5,108 bases of DNA from positions 1-5,108 of the forward strand of contig JADLGT010000306.1 of the NCBI GenBank assembly GCA_020849195.1, given 5' to 3'. The stretch comes from Bacteroidia bacterium (GTDB lineage Bacteria; Bacteroidota; Bacteroidia; JABDFU01). Of this stretch, positions 1 through 5,108 are shown piece after piece (the first letter of the stretch is position 1; each line of letters starts with the position of its first letter). A program made the translations under genes and the position numbers. The notes beneath the pieces were generated by a model. That model worked only from the letters and a program-made list of their open reading frames with translations, did no database searches and was not told where the DNA came from.

Positions 1-720
1 AAAGCGGGAATGACTGTTATGACCGATGCAAGTGTTGAGTCGGTTGATACAAAAGGAACAGGATGCAAAGTAAACGTGAAAACAAAAAAAGGTCTTGAAA
101 ACATTGAGTGCGACATTGTCCTCTCTGCCGTGGGCATACAGGCGAATATTGAAGGAGTTGGATTGGAAGAAGTTGGTATTATTACCGACAAAGGAAAAAT
201 TGTAACAAACCCATTTTACCAAACCAATATGCCGGGCTATTACGCCATTGGCGATTGTGTGGGCGGTCAAGCACTTGCACACGTAGCCAGTGCCGAAGGA
301 ATTATTTGTGTTGAAAAAATTGCCGGACATAATCCCGAGCCACTCAATTATAATAACATTCCCGGATGCACATATTGTCAACCCGAAATAGCATCGGTGG
401 GTTACACCGAAAAAGCAGCAAAAGAAAAAGGCTTTGAATTAAAAATTGGTAAGTTCCCCTTCTCTGCCAGTGGAAAAGCAAAAGCCGCAGGGTCGCCCGA
501 GGGATTTGTGAAACTTATTTTTGATGCTAAATATGGAGAGTTGTTGGGCGCTCACCTAATTGGCGCCAATGTAACCGAAATGATTGCCGAAATTGTTGCT
601 GCACGCAAACTCGAAACAACCGGTCACGAGCTAATTAAAACAGTTCATCCGCACCCAACTATGAGCGAGGCTGTTATGGAAGCTGCCGCTGCTGCCTACG
701 GCGAGGTGATTCATTTATAA
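1..720 (+). CDS. lpdA: Dihydrolipoyl dehydrogenase (E3), C-terminal part, 5'-truncated by window edge
   Basis: This is the flavoprotein that reoxidises the dihydrolipoyl groups of 2-oxoacid dehydrogenase or glycine cleavage complexes, passing electrons through FAD to NAD+ in the cytoplasm. The reading frame is open from base 1, giving 239 residues of a family usually near 465, so the FAD GxGxxG and the redox CxxxxC lie upstream of the window. Visible here are the end of the NAD domain, the second FAD-contacting motif YAIGD (fragment residues about 81-85), and the dimerisation domain from about residue 119 (PEIASVGYTE). The active-site motif HPHPTMSE follows, with the catalytic His-Glu pair at fragment residues 218 and 223. 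No key residue in the visible part is missing. The segment LSAVGIQANIEG fits lipoamide dehydrogenase better than glutathione or mercuric reductase. Which complex it serves cannot be told, because no E1, E2 or glycine cleavage gene is in the window. The internal ATG at base 10 is not the real start. No convincing terminator follows the stop. Confidence 0.95.
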   Translation, partial: KAGMTVMTDASVESVDTKGTGCKVNVKTKKGLENIECDIVLSAVGIQANIEGVGLEEVGIITDKGKIVTNPFYQTNMPGYYAIGDCVGGQALAHVASAEGIICVEKIAGHNPEPLNYNNIPGCTYCQPEIASVGYTEKAAKEKGFELKIGKFPFSASGKAKAAGSPEGFVKLIFDAKYGELLGAHLIGANVTEMIAEIVAARKLETTGHELIKTVHPHPTMSEAVMEAAAAAYGEVIHL

Positions 721-798
721 ATCAACCGGATAAATAGTTTGCTTCAAGCTTCTTCATTTTGTGGAGTTATTATTGTAAATTAACTAAAAGGTATAATA

Positions 799-2475
799 AT
801 GACAAAAGTTAGGCACTCGTATCTTTTATGCACATTTTTGTTTTTGAGCACTCTCTCATTTAACGCGCAAAACAAGGCCGAGTTCATGATTCGCTTCAGC
901 GATAAAAACGGAAGCCCATATTCCATCGCCAACCCTTCAGCATTTTTATCAGCCCGTTCAATTAATCGCCGTGCCAAACAAAACATTCCAATAAAAGAAG
1001 ATGATCTTCCCGTTAATCAGTCATACATCGATAGTATTATTAAAACAGGTGTTAAATTACTTAACCGGTCGAAATGGTTAAATGCGGTAAGCATTGACAC
1101 CACAGGCTTTCCAACTGCTTTAAGTAAAATTATTTCTTACCCGTTTGTTATCGGAATAAAACCATTAGGAATAAAACCAATTTCTTTACCCGATGCTCAA
1201 CGCAGCAAAACAGAGGGAAGGAATAAAAATAAGTTCGGCACACTAACAACTATTTCTACTTCTCCAGCTTACAACTACGGTGGTTCGCTCAATCAGGCAA
1301 GCATGATAGGTGCCGATTGTTTGCACAGCCTTGGTTATAGAGGCGAAGGCATGGTGATAGCCATTATTGATGCAGGATTTTACAAAGCCGACAGTTTACA
1401 AGCCTTCGATAGTTTACGAACCAACGGACAACTACTTGGCACATTTGATTTTGCCAACCATGGCAACAATATATACAACGAAATGTCGCATGGTATGATG
1501 GTGCTTTCAACCATGGGCGGAAATTTGCCTGGTCAACTTATTGGCACGGCACCTAAAGCAAAGTACTGGTTGCTCCGATCGGAAGTGGCCGCAACAGAAA
1601 ATATTATTGAGGAATTTAACTGGGCATCTGCGGCCGAGTTTGCCGACAGTGTTGGAGCGGATGTAATTAACTCATCGCTTGGCTACCTTACTTTTGACGA
1701 TCCGTCCCAAAATCAAACCTATGCCGACATGAATGGCAAGGTTGCCCTTTCGTCTATTGCAGCTACTGTGGCAGCACGTAAAGGCATGGTGGTAGTTGTA
1801 AGCGCAGGCAACTCCGGACCCGGAACAATTGGTTCGCCGGCTGATGCCGACAGTATTTTAGCCATTGGAGCGGTAGATGAGAATGGCGCACTTGCCGGCT
1901 TCAGCTCTCATGGACCTAGCTACGACAAACGAGTAAAACCAAACACCATGGCACAAGGCCAACATAGTGTTGTAGCCTCTGCCGGCGGAGGTATAACTTT
2001 AGCAAACGGAACATCGTTCGCATCGCCAATTACCGCCGGCGCTGTAACCTGTCTATGGCAAGCTAACCCAAACAAAACAAATATGCAGATTTTAGATGCA
2101 GTTCAAAAAAGTGCCGGTCAATACACTAACCCCGACTCGCTGATGGGCTACGGTATTCCAAACATGTGTGTGGCAAATATGGTATTGGGCGGACAAGATT
2201 TTTCGTCTTTTCAAAACGATCTTGTATTGGCTACATATCCTAACCCGTTCGATAATATTATTCATCTTACTTTTTATTCTTCCCAAGTACAATCCATTAC
2301 TTTTTGTATGTTCGATATGTGTGGCAGATTGGTATCAGAAAACAATATGCGTGTAAATACAAACAGCTTAAATTATTTTACAATAAACGACATAGAACAA
2401 CTCGCTAAAGGTATGTATGTACTTCGCGTTTCATCAACGTACAACAACTTTTATTATAAATTAATTAAGAATTAA
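799..2475 (+). CDS. Secreted S8 (subtilisin-like) serine protease with T9SS type A sorting domain
   Basis: This is a probable extracellular or surface endopeptidase of 558 residues. A Sec signal peptide covers residues 1 to about 23 (hydrophobic LLCTFLFLSTLSF, likely cut near NAQ). Residues about 25-125 form a prodomain-like region (FMIRFSDKNGSPYS, FLSARSINRRAKQ) as in other Bacteroidota subtilases. The peptidase domain spans about 165-460, with Asp191 (AIIDAGF), His231 (MSHGMM), oxyanion Asn338 (VSAGNSG) and Ser406 (NGTSFASP) in the D-H-S order of family S8. The C-terminal 80 residues are a type A sorting domain, opening with TYPNPFDN (about 479-486) and closing with GMYVLRV and a basic tail (KLIKN). 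T9SS should remove this domain on export. The oddities are DAG instead of DTG and HGMM instead of the common HGT around the catalytic residues. The triad itself is intact. The start is the ATG that gives the signal peptide. AAAAGG at 786-791 is only a weak ribosome site, and TATTATTG at 768-775 is a one-mismatch match to the Bacteroidota -7 element. The natural substrate is unknown. Confidence 0.93.
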   Translation: MTKVRHSYLLCTFLFLSTLSFNAQNKAEFMIRFSDKNGSPYSIANPSAFLSARSINRRAKQNIPIKEDDLPVNQSYIDSIIKTGVKLLNRSKWLNAVSIDTTGFPTALSKIISYPFVIGIKPLGIKPISLPDAQRSKTEGRNKNKFGTLTTISTSPAYNYGGSLNQASMIGADCLHSLGYRGEGMVIAIIDAGFYKADSLQAFDSLRTNGQLLGTFDFANHGNNIYNEMSHGMMVLSTMGGNLPGQLIGTAPKAKYWLLRSEVAATENIIEEFNWASAAEFADSVGADVINSSLGYLTFDDPSQNQTYADMNGKVALSSIAATVAARKGMVVVVSAGNSGPGTIGSPADADSILAIGAVDENGALAGFSSHGPSYDKRVKPNTMAQGQHSVVASAGGGITLANGTSFASPITAGAVTCLWQANPNKTNMQILDAVQKSAGQYTNPDSLMGYGIPNMCVANMVLGGQDFSSFQNDLVLATYPNPFDNIIHLTFYSSQVQSITFCMFDMCGRLVSENNMRVNTNSLNYFTINDIEQLAKGMYVLRVSSTYNNFYYKLIKN

Positions 2476-2514
2476 CTGCTAAATTCCGTTCAATTGCAGA
2501 TTCTTTTGGTCTTT
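2476..2514 (+). terminator. Possible terminator hairpin directly after the protease gene
   Basis: Immediately after the stop codon, CTGC and AATT pair with AATT and GCAG (2476-2499), with a two-base bulge (TA) and a six-base loop (CCGTTC). A T-rich stretch follows (TTCTTTT at 2501-2507, then GGTCTTT). The stem is short and bulged and the T tract is interrupted, so it is at best a weak intrinsic terminator. Its position directly at the stop of a convergently arranged gene supports the reading. A second AT-rich perfect dyad, GAAATTTGAAATTTC, lies just downstream at 2518-2532 and may add to it. Confidence 0.4.
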
Positions 2515-2564
2515 GGGGAAATTTGAAATTTCTATCATTGTCCATGCCTGAAATACCTTGACCG

Positions 2565-2680
2565 TTTTTCCGCACTAAAAAAATGGCAACAAGAGTACAA
2601 TTTAAGATGAGCTCGGAACGCCGTACGAAAGGAGGGCAACGATGAAGCGCGATATTTGACAGCCCTATTCTTCATTTTTT
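2565..2680. other. Unexplained GC-richer intergenic island with perfect SD-like site and interleaved inverted repeats
   Basis: The spacer between the convergent genes contains a block clearly richer in G+C (about 57% over 2611-2664) than its AT-rich surroundings. On the plus strand it carries AAAGGAGG (2628-2635), a perfect match to the anti-Shine-Dalgarno. Six bases later an ATG (2642) opens a frame of only five codons. A 20-codon frame (2583-2645) overlaps it. Two inverted repeats are interleaved in pseudoknot order: AGGGC 2633-2637 with GCCCT 2662-2666, and ATGAAG 2642-2647 with CTTCAT 2670-2675. The second is followed at once by a run of six T (2675-2680). On the minus strand 2675-2535 is an open frame of 46 very basic residues (MKNRAVKYRASS...). 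I recognise no RNA family and no protein family. Options are a dispersed intergenic repeat, a small RNA with its own terminator, a small unrecognised gene, or a remnant of foreign DNA. The composition and the repeats are observed; any role is inference. Confidence 0.3.
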
Positions 2681-2710
2681 ATCGATTCGAAAGTCGTTGT
2701 TGAAAAAAAA

Positions 2711-4174
2711 TTATTGATACTTTACAATTTTATTTTGTTGTAATAACAAACCCTTGTCATCTGTTAGTATAACATAATAAATTCCGGCAGCTTGCTCAGT
2801 AAGATCGAGTGTGTTAATGTTTTTTCCATTAAAAATAATTTGATTAGTAACATCAAGCATCTTAACATTTGTGTACTCGGAAAAATAGATTTTTTCCCTT
2901 GTTGGATTAGGGTATATTTCTATGATCTTAGTTGCTGAATGGTGTTCAGTTGTAATTGTTGGTGTTGAGTTGTTAAACAAATCGTGAGATGGCCAACTCG
3001 ACTCTGAGATAGAAGGTAATACATTCCAAACTAATTGATCGACTGCTGTAATAATATCACCACTTGAGTTACGAGAGTTTAATAAAATACTCCAATTGAG
3101 TTGTCCATTACCATCACGAACAAATTCAGTTGTAGTTCCGGGCAATGCACCTGTGTGCCACCAATTATTGTATGTATTAACCTGAATTCCGCAAGCATAA
3201 CCTGAATTTTTTAACGAAGGTTTAGTAAGCGTATCGATTGTTGCAATAGATAAAATGTCGGGGCGAGTATTGTATCGGTCGAAGGCGCAAACAAATTTTA
3301 ATAAATCTTCCCCTGATGTTACCCATCCTCCATGCGAATCCATAAACTCTATGTTGAATCCGCCATAAGGCCATGGCACTTTAGTTTTATTATCATAAAC
3401 GGAATTAGCAAGCGGAGCGCCCGGATAATCATAATAATTTACTTCGTTGGGTAGCTGATTTACATACAGGTTATAGCCCAGTTTTGTCGAGGAAATTCCG
3501 AGCGGAATAAAAATATTATTCCGAATATAACTTTCATAAGTTTGTCCGGTAATTTTTTCGATAATTCTGCCTAGCACACAAAAGCCAAAATTAGAATATT
3601 GATATTGGCTGCCGGGCGTGAAATCAAGATTTTTGTATTTAAGTGCGTATCGAATAACATCGGAAGTAGAAGGAAGCGAAGGCAAACCCAATGTGGTGGC
3701 AATGTTATACGAATTAAACATTATATCTCCCGAAATATCTCTGTTCCATCCCCCGGTATGTTGTAGCAACATTCTTACAGTTATATTAGTGTCTCTTTTG
3801 TCCAATATATCTTGATAAATAGAGTCGTTCAAAATTCCATTTTTACCAAACACTTTTGCATCAAGTTGGAGAAGTCCGTTTTCAAACAGGCGCATACAAG
3901 CAACTGCTGTAATAGTTTTTGAAATACTGGCAACACGAAAGATACTGCTTGGGTAAACAGAATCTAAGGTTGCTGTATTTGCAAATCCAAATCCTCTGTT
4001 ATAGACCAATCTTCCATGATATGTGATTGCCAGTTGTGCACCTGGTACATTATAAGTTGATATCAGGTTTAGCATTGCATTGTCAAATGCAGCTAACTGT
4101 GGAATGTATAGACCCGTTTGCGCTTTACATGTAAATGCAAGTGCAATATAAATTGAAAGTAAAGAATATTTCAT
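2711..4174 (-). CDS. Secreted serine beta-lactamase-fold hydrolase (class C / PBP4-like family) with T9SS type A sorting domain
   Basis: This 487-residue member of the broad beta-lactamase (PF00144) family includes D-Ala-D-Ala carboxypeptidases, esterases and class C beta-lactamases among its relatives. A Sec signal peptide covers residues 1 to about 19 (cut near KAQ). The catalytic domain spans about 25-390 and carries all three family motifs: SISK (nucleophile Ser83, Lys86), YSN (Tyr193, Asn195) and HTG (His340-Gly342) in place of the KTG of classical penicillin-binding proteins. LLQHTGGW (136-143) and GWVTSGEDL (283-291) are further family landmarks. The last 70 residues are a type A sorting domain, from IEIYPNPTREKIYF (418-431) to the basic tail KIVKYQ, with GIYYVIL inside. 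T9SS should therefore export it. The ATG is chosen because it starts the signal peptide; no Shine-Dalgarno precedes it. It is convergent with the subtilase and divergent from the gene at 4755. The substrate is unknown. A true beta-lactamase is not implied, since most PF00144 proteins with HTG are peptidases or esterases. Confidence 0.92.
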   Translation of the reverse strand: MKYSLLSIYIALAFTCKAQTGLYIPQLAAFDNAMLNLISTYNVPGAQLAITYHGRLVYNRGFGFANTATLDSVYPSSIFRVASISKTITAVACMRLFENGLLQLDAKVFGKNGILNDSIYQDILDKRDTNITVRMLLQHTGGWNRDISGDIMFNSYNIATTLGLPSLPSTSDVIRYALKYKNLDFTPGSQYQYSNFGFCVLGRIIEKITGQTYESYIRNNIFIPLGISSTKLGYNLYVNQLPNEVNYYDYPGAPLANSVYDNKTKVPWPYGGFNIEFMDSHGGWVTSGEDLLKFVCAFDRYNTRPDILSIATIDTLTKPSLKNSGYACGIQVNTYNNWWHTGALPGTTTEFVRDGNGQLNWSILLNSRNSSGDIITAVDQLVWNVLPSISESSWPSHDLFNNSTPTITTEHHSATKIIEIYPNPTREKIYFSEYTNVKMLDVTNQIIFNGKNINTLDLTEQAAGIYYVILTDDKGLLLQQNKIVKYQ

Positions 4175-4210
4175 GTTGAAGTGAATTTTAAATTTCTGTA
4201 AACTACATTA

Positions 4211-4243
4211 CAAAAATGGTGTAAACAATTAATTGTGAGCAAA
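4211..4243 (-). promoter_or_regulatory. Candidate Bacteroidota-type promoter for the beta-lactamase-fold hydrolase gene
   Basis: Read on the minus strand, TTTG (4243-4240) is followed after 21 bases by CATTTTTG (4218-4211). This is a one-mismatch match to the TTTG - 19 to 21 - TAnnTTTG promoter known for this phylum. Transcription would start about 30 bases before the ATG at 4174. The spacer contains the perfect 12-bp palindrome ACAATTAATTGT (4225-4236), which could be an operator or simply AT-rich chance. The short consensus means such matches arise often in AT-rich DNA. Confidence 0.4.
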
Positions 4244-4445
4244 AAGCCTATCAACACTTTAATGCCGGCAGACTAAGTTCTTAGGATTAAATTCAGCTAA
4301 AACTTAAGACCACGAACCCACTCGCATCAGCTAAAATAAAAAGATTTTTTCCATCCCATACGATGCCTTGTGTAAAAAATTTCATCTTACTTATAAACTG
4401 TATTCTGCCTGCCAGAACAGTTTGTTTGTATAAATGTAGGGATAA

Positions 4446-4734
4446 GTGCTTGCGCTAAAGATGGCACTGGCATGTAGAGAAGACATGAATCTTATAGGAA
4501 CGATTCTTCATTCTGGCGATGGCGGGAAGTATTATGCCAAAGGGTTAATCGCAGCAAGCAAAAAGCTGGAGCTTCAAATGCTTAATGTTTTACAAATATG
4601 TCCCAAGTCAATAAAAATGCGTAGTTGAATAGAACTCATTCGATGAATAAACTTAATTTTGATAATAAATAAAATCCATACAAATAATGATCCGCATATT
4701 GGTAGCTTTTAAACTAATGCAGATAAATTTTGTT
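4446..4734 (+). pseudogene. Decayed remnant of an IS3-family transposase (OrfB, rve integrase domain)
   Basis: No intact gene lies between the divergent neighbours, but 4446-4625 reads ALKMAL..., then LHSGDGGKYYAKGLIAASKKLE. This resembles the IS3 OrfB segment around the second catalytic Asp (ALKMAL, HHSDGGGQYY, KKLEI). The Asp is displaced by an inserted Gly. In another frame, 4601-4636 gives NMSQVNKNA, a stop, then LNRT, like the family's SMSE-x-YENAxAERLNRT stretch that carries the catalytic Glu; that Glu is lost here. Back in the first frame, 4683-4709 gives NNDPHIGSF, like the C-terminal YNNERPHxSL, and 4711-4734 in a third frame gives KLMQINFV, like the closing MTPxxF. Upstream, 4340-4445 may hold weaker traces (IPYDALCKKFHLT, like the DITYIP...YLT region). 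At least two frame changes, one in-frame stop and an internal deletion of roughly 20-30 codons between 4640 and 4675 make it non-functional. The terminal inverted repeats are not recognisable. The match is from memory of the family, not from an alignment. Confidence 0.65.
4698..4732 (+). promoter_or_regulatory. Weak candidate promoter for the partial exported-protein gene
   Basis: ATTG (4698-4701), then 22 bases, then TAAATTTTG (4724-4732) resembles the Bacteroidota TTTG / TAnnTTTG promoter. It has one mismatch in the upstream element and one extra base in the downstream one. It would put the transcript start about 15 bases before the ATG at 4755. It overlaps the bases read as the 3' end of the transposase remnant, so either the element supplied the promoter or one of the two readings is coincidental. 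Confidence 0.25.
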
Positions 4735-4754
4735 TAACCCAAAATATCATCAAC

Positions 4755-5108
4755 ATGAACAAAATAATTTTTTCAATTGTATTAACTACATTTTTAACAG
4801 GGCTTCATGCACAAGAACAATCCGATCGAACTTCAAAACAAACTATGAAATCGAATCCGGCTCCACTAAAAGAATGGTACCGCATGGCTGGTTCGGAATT
4901 AATTTTTTCTCAAGGGAATGTTACAGCCAATGGTCAAAAGCTCGAAAATAAAACTCGATTTTCATTATTTCTGCATTTTCAACATTTACACAATTACAAC
5001 TTCAACAAATTTTTAGGTATATATGCCGGACTATCACTCATCAATGTTGGATTTATAAATAAACTTCCTATTCCCGGCTCAACCGATTCGGAGCTTCGGC
5101 AACGCTCA
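4755..5108 (+). CDS. Exported protein, probable outer-membrane beta-barrel, 3'-truncated by window edge
   Basis: An open frame of 118 codons starts at the ATG at 4755 and reaches the window end without a stop. Residues 1 to about 19 form a clear Sec signal peptide (MNKIIFSIVLTTFLTGLHA, then QEQ), which identifies both frame and start. There is no Shine-Dalgarno, as usual in Bacteroidota. A polar linker of about 20 residues follows. From residue about 41 (WYRMAGSELIFSQGNV) the sequence alternates aromatic or hydrophobic with polar residues and has turns rich in Asn and Gly. Examples are RFSLFLHFQHLHNYNF (68-83) and LGIYAGLSLINVGFIN (87-102). This is typical of transmembrane beta-strands of Bacteroidota outer-membrane barrels. 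I infer a porin-like or PorT-like barrel of unknown role; the specific family is not recognised. A 222-base frame at 4730-4951 overlaps this gene in another phase and is spurious. Confidence 0.75.
   Translation, partial: MNKIIFSIVLTTFLTGLHAQEQSDRTSKQTMKSNPAPLKEWYRMAGSELIFSQGNVTANGQKLENKTRFSLFLHFQHLHNYNFNKFLGIYAGLSLINVGFINKLPIPGSTDSELRQRS

Noticed and set aside
721..798. Terminator between lpdA and the protease gene (GCTTCAAGC near 741-749)
   Set aside because: The stem would be three base pairs with a three-base loop, and no clean T run follows at the right distance.
780..986. Minus-strand open frame of 68 codons overlapping the protease start
   Set aside because: It is antisense to the signal peptide and prodomain of a well-supported gene, and shows no domain or motif.
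2092..2356. Open frames on both strands within the end of the protease gene (2092-2292 minus, 2168-2356 plus)
   Set aside because: They overlap the catalytic-domain end and sorting domain of the protease, and their translations show no recognisable features.
2703..2743. Intrinsic terminator for the minus-strand hydrolase gene (TTACAA/TTGTAA stem plus a run of eight T)
   Set aside because: The stem lies inside the last codons, is only six AT-rich pairs, and is separated from the T run by 11 bases, so the arrangement is not that of an intrinsic terminator.
3618..3815. Plus-strand open frame of 65 codons inside the hydrolase gene
   Set aside because: It is antisense to the conserved core of the hydrolase, so a shadow frame is the simplest reading.
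4115..4174. Lipoprotein signal in the hydrolase N-terminus (Cys16 in AFTCKAQ)
   Set aside because: The residues before the Cys (AFT) do not fit a lipobox, and a T9SS sorting domain is present; ordinary Sec cleavage near KAQ fits better.
4273..4306. Dyads CTAAG/CTTAG and TAAGTT/AACTTA upstream of the transposase remnant, considered as insertion-sequence ends or a terminator
   Set aside because: The arms are short, have no matching copy at the right end of the remnant, and show no direct-repeat target duplication or T run.
4730..4951. Plus-strand frame of 73 codons starting at 4730
   Set aside because: It overlaps the frame from 4755, which has a clear signal peptide, barrel-like strands and no stop to the window end; the 4730 frame has none of these.
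1..5108. tRNA, rRNA, CRISPR array, attachment site or replication origin
   Set aside because: No cloverleaf, conserved rRNA segment, regularly spaced repeats or iterons were seen on reading either strand.

Overview
The window looks like a chromosomal piece of a Bacteroidota (Cytophaga-Flavobacterium-Bacteroides) bacterium. The base composition is AT-rich. Two secreted enzymes end in the type A C-terminal sorting domain of the type IX secretion system (T9SS), which is essentially confined to this phylum. Gene starts mostly lack a Shine-Dalgarno sequence, and possible promoters resemble the Bacteroidota TTTG / TAnnTTTG pattern. Order and genus cannot be decided from this much sequence.

Layout. 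Bases 1-720 hold the C-terminal half of dihydrolipoyl dehydrogenase (lpdA), cut by the left window edge. A same-strand gene for a secreted subtilisin-like (S8) protease with a T9SS sorting domain follows at 799-2475. Bases 2476-2710 are a convergent intergenic region with a probable terminator hairpin directly after the protease stop. It also holds an unexplained GC-richer island of about 100 bp with a perfect Shine-Dalgarno-like sequence and two interleaved inverted repeats. The minus-strand gene 2711-4174 encodes a secreted serine beta-lactamase-fold hydrolase, also a T9SS cargo. Bases 4175-4754 have no intact gene. They contain a candidate promoter for the hydrolase with a 12-bp palindrome in its spacer, and a decayed IS3-family transposase remnant. 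From 4755 a plus-strand gene for an exported, probably outer-membrane beta-barrel protein runs off the right edge.

How the genes relate. lpdA is central metabolism (2-oxoacid dehydrogenase or glycine cleavage complexes) and has no visible functional link to its neighbours. The protease and the hydrolase would share the export route: Sec signal peptide, then T9SS, then cell surface or medium. They are convergent and so are not one operon. The truncated last gene would also act in the envelope. I do not see a convincing new multi-gene system. The least explained items are the intergenic island at about 2565-2680 and the partial exported protein at the right edge.
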